Numbered from the stretch's first letter, positions 40,076-48,615 are shown. The stretch is DNA of 64,000 bases from Mycobacterium sp. DL440 (GCF_011745145.1 NZ_CP050191.1:3985327-4049326), one strand, 5' to 3'. Numbers and translations: made by a program. The notes: a model not told the origin generated them from the sequence alone.

Positions 40076-40111
40076 GCTCGACAACATACCTGGGCTCGAC
40101 AACATACCTGG
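40076..40111. repeat. Perfect 18-bp tandem duplication in a lipoprotein 5' region
   Basis: GCTCGACAACATACCTGG occurs twice head-to-tail (40076-40093, 40094-40111), starting one base upstream of the lipoprotein ATG. On the minus strand each copy carries AGGTATGTT, so a -10-like TATGTT is duplicated. Confidence 0.85.
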
Positions 40112-40121
40112 GGCGACCGAC

Positions 40122-40817
40122 TCAGCCGCGTAACGCCGAAACCGATTTCACCAGGAGATCGGAGGTGAACGCGGGGTCGAGCGCGGGATTGGGTGAGCCC
40201 GGATCCGTGACGACGGTGATGAACAAGTGGTAGTCGGCGCCCTCAGAATGCAGATCGGCGGTGAATGTGTCGGCGTGAGATCTGGTTTCGGTGCCGCCTT
40301 CGACGACTGTGGTGACGGCGGTGGACATCCCCGCGGTCACCGCGCCCTCGATCAGCGGAGCCGCGGCCGGCGTCACGATCCCGGTGGAGTGCCCACCCGA
40401 CACCCGCCACTGTTCGCACGACCCGTCGGGGCCGGGCTCGGGCGCGCCCGCCTCCGCGTTCACCTTCACGACCGCCGCGTACACGATGCCGCCCGGCCCC
40501 GACGCCGACCAACCCCGCCCCGGTTCGGATTCGGGGGCGGCCGCCGCTGCGCAATGCGCCGGGTCGGCCGTCCAGTCCGGTCCGAATCCCCACAGCGACA
40601 CCGGGGTCGCACGCGGGTCGATGGCCTCCACCTCGTAGCCGGGCGGCAGGTCCTGGCGCACCCGGTCGATGCGGGCCGGGTTCACCGTGGCCGCGCTGCC
40701 GGTGGTCTGCGCCCCTGACGATGTCGGCGTCGGTTCCGGCGCCGGCCGCGACCCGCATGCGACCCCGCAAGCCAGGGTGCACACCAGGAGAACCGTCGCG
40801 ACGGCGAAAAGGCGCAC
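40122..40817 (-). CDS. DUF5642-like lipoprotein, paralogue of the gene downstream
   Basis: 231 residues from a GTG at 40817. Signal peptide MRLFAVATVLLVCTLACGVA with overlapping lipobox-like LACG and VACG, then a Thr/Ser/Pro linker. The domain opens with RIDRVRQDLPPGYEVEAIDP and shares with the 39400-40074 protein the order of a Cys-containing loop (AHCAAAA), a second Cys (GSCEQW) and a final DYHLFITVVTDPG strand followed by LLVKSVSALRG. A longer frame to 40901 exists but would place a non-signal sequence first. The 47-bp gap to the paralogue holds the tandem repeat. Confidence 0.7.
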   Translation of the reverse strand: MRLFAVATVLLVCTLACGVACGSRPAPEPTPTSSGAQTTGSAATVNPARIDRVRQDLPPGYEVEAIDPRATPVSLWGFGPDWTADPAHCAAAAAPESEPGRGWSASGPGGIVYAAVVKVNAEAGAPEPGPDGSCEQWRVSGGHSTGIVTPAAAPLIEGAVTAGMSTAVTTVVEGGTETRSHADTFTADLHSEGADYHLFITVVTDPGSPNPALDPAFTSDLLVKSVSALRG

Positions 40818-40987
40818 GGCGTGTTGATACCACAGCCCGGGTTTGCTGTCGAGGACGGTCGCAGCGCTCGTTGTCAACTTGTTTTTGATGGGTGGAAACA
40901 CGACAAGTGTTGCGATACAGCGGAATTAAATCGTGCCCGGGCTGGTTGGCAGCAACAGAACGTCCACGACGACGAGGGGCAGGACAG

Positions 40988-41239
40988 GTGCACGGACTAA
41001 CGGGAGCTGTGCTGGCCGGCGGCGCGCTGTCGGCCCTGGCCTTGGGTTTTCCCGCCCCGACCCTGGCCGCACCGTCAGGGGTCGGATCTGCGCAGGACAC
41101 TGCCGATGAACTGGAACGCCAGGGCTTCGATGTCATCATCTACCGGGCCGGTACGGCTGCACTCGATCGCTGCACCGTCGCATCGGTACGGCCTGCGCAG
41201 ATTCTGCGGCAGACGGTGTATCTGTCCGCGAATTGCTGA
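40988..41239 (+). CDS. Small secreted mycobacterial protein
   Basis: 83 residues from a GTG at 40988, preceded by GAGGGGCAGGAC. Signal peptide MHGLTGAVLAGGALSALALG with a cleavage region LAA. The mature 50 residues, QDTADELERQGFDVIIYRAG then ALDRCTVASVRP, match a family of small secreted mycobacterial proteins with a conserved (D/N)TxxxLxxxGYxV...LxxCTV pattern and two cysteines. Function unknown. It may be cotranscribed with the LpqN-like gene 149 bp downstream. Confidence 0.7.
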   Translation: MHGLTGAVLAGGALSALALGFPAPTLAAPSGVGSAQDTADELERQGFDVIIYRAGTAALDRCTVASVRPAQILRQTVYLSANC

Positions 41240-41388
41240 GCCCGACTCGGCCGGCAGCGTCACCGGACATTTCACTGTGCAAAAGATGGCGTCCCAGGAC
41301 TGCGCCTTCTGGCAGCTATTGCCCAGGAAAGCGTTTATCGTGCAAATCAGTTGCGCCTCGCCGGGGGCGTCCAACCGATTGGAGACCG

Positions 41389-42087
41389 ATGACCACCTCA
41401 ATGAGGGCCGGCGGAATCGCCATCGCTGCCGTCGCACTCGGGGTCACACTGGCCGGCTGCGGCGACAAGACGATATCCGGTACCGCCACCGAGGAGACCG
41501 GAACCAGCGCCAGCAGCGAACCGACCAAGGCCGCCGACACTGGCACGCCCACGCCCACGGCCGGGCGCCAGTACACGATCGTGGACTACATCCGCGACAA
41601 CCACATCACCGAAGCCCCGGTGCACCGGGGTGATCCGGGCACACCCACATTGGACCTGCCGATTCCCGAAGGCTGGGAAGACGCGACGGCGTCAGCTCCC
41701 GAATGGTCCTGGGCCGCAATGGTATCCACCGATCCGGCGTTCACGGCAGATCCGCCGTCGATCATCGCGCTGATGTCCAAGCTGACCGGCGACGTCGACC
41801 CGGCCAAGATTTTGGAGTACGCACCGAACGAGATCAGGAACCTGCCGGGCTACCAGAACCAGGGCGACGGGTCAGCGGGGCAGCTCAGCGGATTCGATGC
41901 GTATCAGATCGGTGGCACCTACGTGAAGGACGGCGCCACGCGGCTGATCGCCCAGAAGACCGTGGTGATCCCCGGGTCCGACGGGCTGTTTGTGTTGCAG
42001 TTCAACGCCGATGGCACCGAGGATCAGATGGGTCCGCTGATGGATGCCACCTCGGCGATCGACGACCAGACGGTCATCACGCCGTAG
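41389..42087 (+). CDS. LpqN/LpqT-family lipoprotein
   Basis: 232 residues. Lipobox TLAGC at about residue 24, then a Thr/Ser-rich linker and an LpqN-type domain from YTIVDYIRDNHITEAPVHRG through LDLPIPEGWEDA, GQLSGFDAYQIGGTYVKDG and GLFVLQFNADGTEDQ. It is a relative of LpqT at 14272-14916. GGAGACCG precedes the ATG. The 3' end overlaps the convergent AroE-like gene by 11 bp. Confidence 0.82.
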   Translation: MTTSMRAGGIAIAAVALGVTLAGCGDKTISGTATEETGTSASSEPTKAADTGTPTPTAGRQYTIVDYIRDNHITEAPVHRGDPGTPTLDLPIPEGWEDATASAPEWSWAAMVSTDPAFTADPPSIIALMSKLTGDVDPAKILEYAPNEIRNLPGYQNQGDGSAGQLSGFDAYQIGGTYVKDGATRLIAQKTVVIPGSDGLFVLQFNADGTEDQMGPLMDATSAIDDQTVITP

Positions 42088-42913
42088 ACACCTGCCGGGA
42101 GAACGCCGACGCCGCGGCCACCTGCTGCGGCGTCGGCCGCACTCCCGTGTAACGCTCGAACTGTTCGGCGGCCTGGAGCGCGATCACCTCGGCCCCGGTG
42201 ATCACCGGCACGCCCGCCGACCGCGACGCGATGACCAACGGAGTTTCGGCCGGCATCGCCACGACGTCGACAACAGCGCCCGCTGCCGCGATGGTGGCCG
42301 GTTCGAATGCACTGCGATGCTCATCGGGCCCGTCCGCCATTCCGATCGGGGTGACGTTGACCAGGATGGGTGCCGTCAGTGCGCCGACCTCGGACGCATA
42401 ACGGTAGCCGAGCGCCTCGGCCAATGCTGTTCCGGCGTCAGTGTTGCGGGCAACGACCGTGCCGCTGCGAAACCCTTTGTCCCGCAACGCTGCACCGACC
42501 GCTTTGGCCATGCCACCGCTGCCCCGGATCAGCACCGCGTCGGCCGGGTTCAACCGCTCGACGAGCTGTTGCACCGCCAGGTAATCGGTGTTGGAGGCGA
42601 CCAGGCGACCGCCCGGCACCGACAGGTCGTTGACGATCGTGTTGACCGCATCGATGGCCAGGGCTGACGGTTCGACCTCGTCGACGAGGTCCATGACGGA
42701 CTTCTTGAACGGCATCGACACCGAACAACCTCGAATGCCCAAGGCCCGCACGCCACCGATCGCCGCCGCGATATCGGTTGTGGTGAAAGCCTTGTAGAGG
42801 AAGTCCAAGCCGAGTTCGTCGTAGAGATAGTTGTGGAACCGGGTGCCGATGTTGCTGGGCCGTGCCGCCAGTGAGATGCACACGGTCGTGTCTTTGCTCA
42901 ACGGCGGCCTCAC
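42077..42913 (-). CDS. Shikimate dehydrogenase-like (AroE family) oxidoreductase
   Basis: 278 residues, GTG start overlapping the pat stop (GTGA). AroE fold: the catalytic Lys is in SVSMPFKKSVMD, AIDAVNTIVND and SNTDYLAV supply the Asn and catalytic Asp, and RGSGGMAKAVGAAL is the NADP loop. The N-terminal shikimate-carboxylate motif HSxSP is replaced by ARPSNIGTRFHNYL, so shikimate is probably not the natural substrate; quinate, aminoshikimate or another hydroxy acid is possible. The housekeeping aroE normally sits elsewhere. Cotranslation with the cAMP-gated acetyltransferase suggests a shared regulatory context. Confidence 0.85.
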   Translation of the reverse strand: MRPPLSKDTTVCISLAARPSNIGTRFHNYLYDELGLDFLYKAFTTTDIAAAIGGVRALGIRGCSVSMPFKKSVMDLVDEVEPSALAIDAVNTIVNDLSVPGGRLVASNTDYLAVQQLVERLNPADAVLIRGSGGMAKAVGAALRDKGFRSGTVVARNTDAGTALAEALGYRYASEVGALTAPILVNVTPIGMADGPDEHRSAFEPATIAAAGAVVDVVAMPAETPLVIASRSAGVPVITGAEVIALQAAEQFERYTGVRPTPQQVAAASAFSRQVSTA

Positions 42914-43908
42914 TGGCTCACCGCCCGGATCACCTGCCGGGTCGCGTCCTTGATCTTCGCCGCCAGTTCAGGTTCCAGACTGAGCGTGTCGACTGCCGGC
43001 ACCGGGACGTCAGTGAGCACCACACCCAGATCCTCACGCTCCCATACCGCACCGAGCCGGTCCAGGATACGCCGCATCGCGTAGTTGTCGCTCAACACCC
43101 GTGCGGTAAAACGTTGAATCCCAAGATAATCCGCGGACACCACCAGGGCATCCAGCAGAAAGGTTCCGATGCCGCGGCCCTGATAGTCGTCGCCGACGGT
43201 GAATGCCACCTCGGCTGTCGTCGCATCATGGCCCTCGCGGACCACGCGGGCGTCGGCGACGACGGGCCCCAACGCCCCCTCGGTCATCACCCAGACGAAA
43301 TGATCGGCGTAGTCGACCTCGAACAGGTACTCCAACAGTGCCTTCGTCGGCTTACGCACGGATTGAAAACGTCGGTAGAGGGTTTCACTGGAGAACTCGA
43401 CCGGCCCGTTCATGGTGCGCTCGACGTCGCCGGGCAGCACCGGCCGCAGATAGAACCAGTCCCCGGCGCGCACCTGCACCGGGATGGGCGTGACGAACCC
43501 CGCCAGCCGTTGGCGGGCGATGCGGACCAAGCGGTCGAACATCCCCGGCAAGTGCAGGATGACCTCGAACGCGTCGCGGTCACCCACCCAACCCCTGACC
43601 GGTTCGAGAGCCGTCACCGTGGCCGTGCGCGACGCATCGCGCAGCAGCGCGATCTCACCGATGATCAGACCCGGCTCCAGATCGGCGACGACCTGGCCGT
43701 CGGGCCCGTCATGGACCACCTGGGTGCGGCCGGAGGCGATCAGCATGAACGTCCGGGCCGGATCACCCTGCCGGATCAGCACCTGGCCCCGTGCGACCGA
43801 CAGCGGCCGCAGCAGGACGGCCAACGGCGCCAGTACAGACGGCCGGCATCCGGCGAAGAATTCCAGCGCCGCCAGGTCGTCGGCACTGATCTCGGTCAGA
43901 TCGGCCAC
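42910..43908 (-). CDS. pat: Cyclic nucleotide-regulated protein lysine acetyltransferase Pat
   Basis: 332 residues. N-terminal cyclic nucleotide-binding domain (about 18-140) with the phosphate-binding cassette GEIALLRDASRTATVTA, then a GNAT domain with acetyl-CoA loop DDYQGRGIGTFLLDAL near residue 245. In mycobacteria cAMP binding relieves autoinhibition and the enzyme acetylates acyl-CoA synthetases and other lysines (Rv0998 type). The gene is first in a pair with the AroE-like gene and follows modA by 33 bp on the same strand. Confidence 0.95.
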   Translation of the reverse strand: MADLTEISADDLAALEFFAGCRPSVLAPLAVLLRPLSVARGQVLIRQGDPARTFMLIASGRTQVVHDGPDGQVVADLEPGLIIGEIALLRDASRTATVTALEPVRGWVGDRDAFEVILHLPGMFDRLVRIARQRLAGFVTPIPVQVRAGDWFYLRPVLPGDVERTMNGPVEFSSETLYRRFQSVRKPTKALLEYLFEVDYADHFVWVMTEGALGPVVADARVVREGHDATTAEVAFTVGDDYQGRGIGTFLLDALVVSADYLGIQRFTARVLSDNYAMRRILDRLGAVWEREDLGVVLTDVPVPAVDTLSLEPELAAKIKDATRQVIRAVSQ

Positions 43909-43941
43909 GCTCCCAAGGCTACGGCGCCCCCGCGGGCACGG

Positions 43942-44724
43942 TCAGGGCTTGGCGAATCCAGCCTTGGCGAGCGCCTTTTGGCCGGCCTCACCATTGACCA
44001 CGTCGACGAAACGGTGCGCCAGGTCGGCCTGCTTGGATTGTTTGAGGACGGCGATCGGGTAGGTGTTGACGGCCTGGGCAGCCTCGGGGAACGACACACT
44101 GGCCACCTTGTCCCCGGCTCCGGCGGCGTCGGTGACGTAGACCAGGCCGGCGTCGGCCTGCCCGCTGGTCACCTTGCCGAGCACGTCGGTGACCGAGGTT
44201 TCCTCGCTCACCGGGGACAGTGTGACCCCGGTGGCCTTCTCGACCTTCTCGGTGGCGCCGCCGCACGGCACCGGCGGCGCGCACACCACGACACTGGTTC
44301 CGGGTTTGGCCAGATCGGCGAAAGCCTTGATGCCCTTGGGGTTTCCCGGGGTGACGGCGATGGTCAGGGTATTGGTGGCGAAGTTGACGGGGGCACCCTC
44401 GACAAGGTCGGCGGCCACCGCCTTGTCCATGTTCCGGGTGTCGGCGGAGGCGAACACGTCGGCACCGGCACCCTGGGTGAGCTGGGTGACCAGGTCCGAG
44501 GATCCGGCGAACGAGAACTCGACCGAGGCGCCCGGGTTGTCGGTCTTGAACTGCTCGCCGATCTCGGTGAACGCCGATTTCAGCGAGGCCGCGGCGAACA
44601 CCGTGATCGAGCCGGCCGACGACGTGGACGGCGAGGCCCCGTCCTGGTCCGCGCTGCAACCACCGATCAGGGCCGTCGCTGCCACCGCGGTCAACGCCAG
44701 GGCGAATATCCGGGCTCGGGTCAT
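43942..44724 (-). CDS. modA: Molybdate ABC transporter substrate-binding lipoprotein
   Basis: 260 residues. Lipobox LIGGC near residue 23, Ser-rich linker, then a periplasmic-binding domain: GSITVFAAASLKSAFTEI, FSFAGSSDLVTQL, VFASADTRNMDKAV and GLVYVTDAAGAG, the oxyanion-contact regions of ModA. No modB or modC follows; pat is downstream instead. The start overlaps the HTH-TOBE gene stop by 4 bp (ATGA). Molybdate would feed molybdoenzymes, but permease genes must be elsewhere. Confidence 0.93.
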   Translation of the reverse strand: MTRARIFALALTAVAATALIGGCSADQDGASPSTSSAGSITVFAAASLKSAFTEIGEQFKTDNPGASVEFSFAGSSDLVTQLTQGAGADVFASADTRNMDKAVAADLVEGAPVNFATNTLTIAVTPGNPKGIKAFADLAKPGTSVVVCAPPVPCGGATEKVEKATGVTLSPVSEETSVTDVLGKVTSGQADAGLVYVTDAAGAGDKVASVSFPEAAQAVNTYPIAVLKQSKQADLAHRFVDVVNGEAGQKALAKAGFAKP

Positions 44725-45128
44725 GACATTCCTTTCGGGGTTTCCACGATCACGGTCGTGGCCTTGACCACGGCGACGGCGACGCTGCCGGGAGCCAGAC
44801 CGAGTTCACGCACCGACTGGCTGCTCATCAGCGACACCACGGTGAACGGTCCACACTGCATCTCCACCTGGGCCATCACCTCGTCGACGATGACGTTGGT
44901 GACCAACCCGGTGAAGCGGTTGCGCGCCGAGCTTCCGATGCCGAGCGGATCCTTGGGCGCCGCAGTGGCATTGGCCCGGGCGAAGGCGGCCAGCGCGGCC
45001 CCATCGATCACCTTGCGGCCGGACCCGTCGAGATGGGCCGGCAGCGATCCGTCATCGATCCAGCGTCGAACGGTGTCGTCACTGACCCCGAGCAGTTCGG
45101 CGGCCTCACGGACCCGGATGTCTGGCAC
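44721..45128 (-). CDS. HTH-TOBE molybdate-responsive regulator or molybdate-binding protein
   Basis: 135 residues from a GTG at 45128. An excisionase/MerR-type helix-turn-helix (IRVREAAELLGVSDDTVRRW, then IDDGSLPAHLDGSGRKVIDG) is joined to a single TOBE/Mop domain (residues 66-131, SARNRFTGLVTNVIVDEVMA and SVRELGLAPGSVAVAVVKAT). It is a short, ModE-like arrangement lacking the ModE winged helix. The ATGA overlap with modA argues that it controls or buffers molybdate uptake. Divergent from the aldehyde dehydrogenase gene with 145 bp between. Confidence 0.88.
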   Translation of the reverse strand: MPDIRVREAAELLGVSDDTVRRWIDDGSLPAHLDGSGRKVIDGAALAAFARANATAAPKDPLGIGSSARNRFTGLVTNVIVDEVMAQVEMQCGPFTVVSLMSSQSVRELGLAPGSVAVAVVKATTVIVETPKGMS

Positions 45129-45191
45129 GGCGACAGCGTATCGACACCACCGGCGTCCAACAACCGCAAACGCCGACAGATTGCCGCACTT

Positions 45192-45209
45192 GACCCGCAC
45201 ATGCGGGTC
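45192..45209. promoter_or_regulatory. Palindromic operator candidate upstream of the aldehyde dehydrogenase
   Basis: GACCCGCACATGCGGGTC: perfect 8-bp arms around CA, preceded and followed by TTGACC (45190, 45210). TTGACC at 45210-45215, 18 nt and TAAGCA at 45234-45239 make a plausible promoter for the gene at 45274, so the palindrome lies at its upstream edge. Confidence 0.55.
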
Positions 45210-45273
45210 TTGACCTGCCCTCGTTCCAGCTGCTAAGCAGGTGCTCAGCATTTGTGACGACGAAGGGAACGAT

Positions 45274-46731
45274 ATGGCGCTGCAGACGATCTTGGATGAC
45301 CTCCGCAACCGGCCCGGTACGGGCGAGGCCATTCCGGTCATCGATCCCGCGACCGAGGAGCAGATCACCGAGTTCCGCGACTGCGGGCCCGACGCGGTCG
45401 ACGACGCCGTCGCCGCCGCGAAGGCCGCCTACCAATCCGGCGTCTGGACTGACATTCCGGCCCGCCAGCGCGCCAAGGTCCTGTGGAAGCTGGGCGATCT
45501 GATCGACGAGCACGCCAAGGAATTCACCGAGCTGGAGTCGCTCGACGCCGGAATGCCGCCGATGCAGGCCGAGATGATCGTCTCCACGTGCGCCGAGTTC
45601 TTCCGCTACTACGCGGGCTGGTGTACCAAGCTCAACGGCAGCAGCTACCAGGTACAGATGGAGGGCGGCGTCAACAGCAATTACTCCAATCTGCACGCGT
45701 ACACCACCAAAGAGCCGTACGGCGTGGTGGGCCTGATCTATCCGTGGAACGGACCGCTGTTCAACGCCTGCGCCAAGATCGCGCCGGCCCTGGCCGCCGG
45801 CTGCTCCAGCGTCGTCAAGCCGGCCGAGGAGACCCCGTTGTCTGCGGTGTTACTGGAGAGGCTGATCGGTGAGGCCGGTGTGCCCGACGGCGTGGCCAAC
45901 TTCGTGATCGGCTACGGCGCCACCGCGGGTGCCGCGATCACCGCCCACCCCGACGTGGAGAAGGTCGCGTTCACCGGCTCGACCGAGGTCGGCAAGCAGA
46001 TCATGCGGGACTCGGCGGACAACTTGAAGAAGGTGACCCTGGAGCTGGGCGGTAAGTCCCCGGTGCTGATCTACGAGGACGCCGACCTGGACATGGCGAT
46101 CATGATGGCCTCGATGGGCATCTTCGTACACTCCGGGCAGGGCTGCGTGTGCGGATCACGAATCTTCGTGCAGCGCAGCGTGTATGAGCGCGTTGTCGAA
46201 GGCATCTCGATGATCGGCGAGAACCTGGTGCTTGGCGGCCCCAAGGACGAGGGCGCCATGATCAGCCCACTGGTCAGCCAGAAGCAGCTCGACCGCGTGC
46301 TGGGCTACATCGACCAGGGCAAGCGCGACGGCGTCGAGATCGTTTCTGGCGGTTATCGACTCGACCGCAAGGGCTACTTCGTCAAGCCGACAGTGCTCAC
46401 CAACGTCGACCCGGCCACCAGCCGCCTGTACAAAGAAGAGATCTTCGGCCCGGTCGTCACGATCCTGCCGTTCGACGATGACGACCAAGCCATCGCGATG
46501 GCCAACGACACCCCCTACGGCCTGGCCGCCACCGTGTGGACCACCAACCTGGCCCGTGCGCACAGCTTGGGCAAGCGCCTGCAGGCCGGCATGGTGGGAC
46601 TGAACTGTCAGCTGACGTTTGACCACAACGTGCCGTTCGGCGGCTACAAACAGTCCGGCGTCGGCAAGGAATTCGGCTACGAGGGCATTGACGGCTACCT
46701 CAAGACCAAGACAATCTGGGCGCAGCTGTAG
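45274..46731 (+). CDS. Aldehyde dehydrogenase
   Basis: 485 residues, NAD(P)-dependent. Motifs: VVGLIYPWNGPLFN, cofactor FTGSTEVGKQI, general base LELGGKSP, nucleophile Cys in GQGCVCGSR (about residue 292), and EEIFGPVVTILPF. The C-terminal FGGYKQSGVGKEFGYEGIDG is typical of betaine/phenylacetaldehyde-type enzymes. Start at 45274 follows GAAGGGAAC. Substrate unknown. It is divergent from the HTH-TOBE gene and convergent with type VII module A (13 bp). Confidence 0.93.
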   Translation: MALQTILDDLRNRPGTGEAIPVIDPATEEQITEFRDCGPDAVDDAVAAAKAAYQSGVWTDIPARQRAKVLWKLGDLIDEHAKEFTELESLDAGMPPMQAEMIVSTCAEFFRYYAGWCTKLNGSSYQVQMEGGVNSNYSNLHAYTTKEPYGVVGLIYPWNGPLFNACAKIAPALAAGCSSVVKPAEETPLSAVLLERLIGEAGVPDGVANFVIGYGATAGAAITAHPDVEKVAFTGSTEVGKQIMRDSADNLKKVTLELGGKSPVLIYEDADLDMAIMMASMGIFVHSGQGCVCGSRIFVQRSVYERVVEGISMIGENLVLGGPKDEGAMISPLVSQKQLDRVLGYIDQGKRDGVEIVSGGYRLDRKGYFVKPTVLTNVDPATSRLYKEEIFGPVVTILPFDDDDQAIAMANDTPYGLAATVWTTNLARAHSLGKRLQAGMVGLNCQLTFDHNVPFGGYKQSGVGKEFGYEGIDGYLKTKTIWAQL

Positions 46732-46744
46732 CGGGCGAACCCGA

Positions 46745-47299
46745 TCACACCGAGAACTGGACGGCCGCGAGCTCGAGGGCCTTGCCCTCGAGCCGCTGCC
46801 CCAGGTAGATCTCGGCTTGCATGAGCCGCTCGCAGTACCACCGGATGTCCTCGGCGTGCTCCCGCGACGCCGTGTAGCGCGTGGCCATGGTCGTGACGTC
46901 GATGCGCCGGGTGTCGCGGACCTTCAGATCCTCGGCCACCTGGAAACCGTCGTCTTCGGCGGCGGTGATGGCGTCGAGCACCTGCCCCACAGCCAGGCGG
47001 ATGTCCCGGCAGCCGTTCTCGGCGATCTCGGAGGCCTCGCGCTGAATGTCGCCCTGCCTGCGGACCACGACAGCGTCCGCGCTGACCCGCTCTCCCGCGG
47101 CTTCACTGGCTTCCCCAGACCACTCGGCGCCACCGGGCGCGAACACGTTCTGCCGGTGCCACTCGAACAGTGCTTCCGACTCGGCGGCGAACTGCCGCCA
47201 GCGGGCTGCCGCATCCGCCAGATACGTTGTGTCCCAACCCTCCAGCTGAGATCGAGTCAGGGCTGCACCAGATGGGCCGGTGGCGGACGGATCATTCAC
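46745..47299 (-). CDS. Type VII-associated WxG helical protein, module A
   Basis: 184 residues. The whole protein is one long helical hairpin domain starting RSQLEGWDTTYLADAAARWR, with a W60-S-G62 turn (AEWSG) like the WXG100 turn, then long charged helices ending in RLEGKALELAAVQF. It aligns along its length with residues 1-167 of the islet protein at 53288-54130, but stops there, lacking the hydrophobic tail. Its ATG overlaps the stop of the small YxxxD partner (ATGA). Together they resemble the two-gene substrate pairs exported by mycobacterial ESX systems, though no ESX core gene is in this window. Confidence 0.75.
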   Translation of the reverse strand: MNDPSATGPSGAALTRSQLEGWDTTYLADAAARWRQFAAESEALFEWHRQNVFAPGGAEWSGEASEAAGERVSADAVVVRRQGDIQREASEIAENGCRDIRLAVGQVLDAITAAEDDGFQVAEDLKVRDTRRIDVTTMATRYTASREHAEDIRWYCERLMQAEIYLGQRLEGKALELAAVQFSV

Positions 47300-47571
47300 A
47301 TCAACTCCGCCAGGCCTCCGGCGTGTTGCTCATCGACCGCGTCGTATCGCAGCGCGGCTGCAGACAGGTCCCCCGCCTGCAGGCTCACACGACTCGACTG
47401 GCCGGTGCGCGCAGTGCTCACCGCACCATCCATCGCGACGACACCGGTACTGCTGGGGTAGCCCCCGGCATCCGGACGGGCAGCGGCCACCGCCAATTCG
47501 GCAGCGATCATCTCGCTGCTAGTGGCCCCCGCACGAAGCGCCCCCGGGTCCACTCTCAGATCGTTTGCCAT
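47296..47571 (-). CDS. EspC-like type VII secretion partner, module A
   Basis: 91 residues. MANDLRVDPGALRAGATSSE opens a two-helix protein; the C-terminal part contains Y76-x3-D80 in ALRYDAVDEQ, the YxxxD/E export signal of type VII substrates, placed after the second helix as expected. It pairs with the coupled WxG protein downstream. Start ATG at 47571 with GGGGGAT upstream. It is a paralogue of the 90-residue protein at 54127-54399, with the motif at nearly identical positions (75/79). Confidence 0.78.
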   Translation of the reverse strand: MANDLRVDPGALRAGATSSEMIAAELAVAAARPDAGGYPSSTGVVAMDGAVSTARTGQSSRVSLQAGDLSAAALRYDAVDEQHAGGLAELM

Positions 47572-47710
47572 AGCAATCCCCCAACTGGCCAATCTGCTCC
47601 CCGAGGCTAACCGAATTGGCTGGGTTGAGCCTAGGGGCTGAGCAAGTATGCCATTGCAAACTGGCGTCGACCAAGGGCGGGTCCGCCCCCTGCCGGTCAC
47701 CAGCTGGCCA

Positions 47711-48448
47711 TCAACCGGCCATGGTCAAGCCTCCACTGACACTGAGGACTTGGCCAGTAATGAAGCTGGCATCGTCGGAGGCGAAAAAGAGCACAGCCTT
47801 GGCGACCTCCTCAGGTTTGGCCACCCGGCGGAACGGGATGGCTCTGATCAGGCCGTCGCGAACCTTGTCCGGAAGCGAATGGAACAGCGAGGTGTCGGTC
47901 GGTCCAGGGCAAACACAGTTGACGTTGATCTGATGGCGGGCCATCTCGCGCGCCAGCGACTTGGTGAAAGCGATCAGCCCGCCCTTGGTACCGGCGTAGA
48001 CCGTCTCCCCCAGACTGCCCACCCGGCCTGCATCGCTGGCTATGTTGACGATCTTTGCCGTGTGCCCCTCCGCGAGGATCGTTTCGAGGAAGGCGTGGGT
48101 GAGCCGGACGGGTCCGAGAAAGTTCACCGCGACCAACGACTGCCAGAGGGCGTCGTCGTTCGACATGAAGGGCTCGACGCGGTCGAAGCCCGCAGCATTG
48201 ACGATGACATCGGGCAGTCCGTGCGCGGCCACGACGTCGTCGCGCAGTGTGCTCACCGCCTTCGGGTCGGCCAGATCGACCACGTGCGCGGTGGCGTCGG
48301 CACAGGTGTGCACCGTCTGCGCCAGGCCCGCTTCATCGCGGTCGACGGCGGCCACAGTGGCGCCGGCGTCTGCCAGCGCGACCGCGATGGCCCGACCGAT
48401 CCCCGAGGCTGCACCCGTGACAACGGCGACTTTGTTGTCGAATCGCAC
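47711..48448 (-). CDS. SDR-family oxidoreductase (3-oxoacyl reductase-like)
   Basis: 245 residues, classical SDR. TGAASGIGRAIA at the N-terminus, acidic Asp36-region AAVDRDEAG favouring NAD, NAAGFD, catalytic Ser in IVNIASDAGRV, and YAGTKGGLIAFTKSLA. C-terminal ITGQVLSVSGGLTMAG is standard. The gene is divergent from an enoyl-CoA hydratase (167 bp), so the two may form a short beta-oxidation-like or ring-degradation set under the nearby TetR. Substrate unknown. Confidence 0.92.
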   Translation of the reverse strand: MRFDNKVAVVTGAASGIGRAIAVALADAGATVAAVDRDEAGLAQTVHTCADATAHVVDLADPKAVSTLRDDVVAAHGLPDVIVNAAGFDRVEPFMSNDDALWQSLVAVNFLGPVRLTHAFLETILAEGHTAKIVNIASDAGRVGSLGETVYAGTKGGLIAFTKSLAREMARHQINVNCVCPGPTDTSLFHSLPDKVRDGLIRAIPFRRVAKPEEVAKAVLFFASDDASFITGQVLSVSGGLTMAG

Positions 48449-48615
48449 TATCTGACCTCCCGATCTGCGGTGATGTGGACGCTACGGCCACTATCGGCCG
48501 CGCGACACGGTAAATCAACCATGCAGTCGATAATTGACTCATCTGGTCGAAAAACCGTAGCTTCGGTTGAACAGGTGCCCGCCTGGCGTGCACGCAGACA
48601 GAAGGGACCGTCCCC

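Noticed and set aside
42862..45213. 783-codon frame antisense to pat, modA and the TOBE gene
   Set aside because: Crosses three well-supported genes and has no motif; produced by codon bias.
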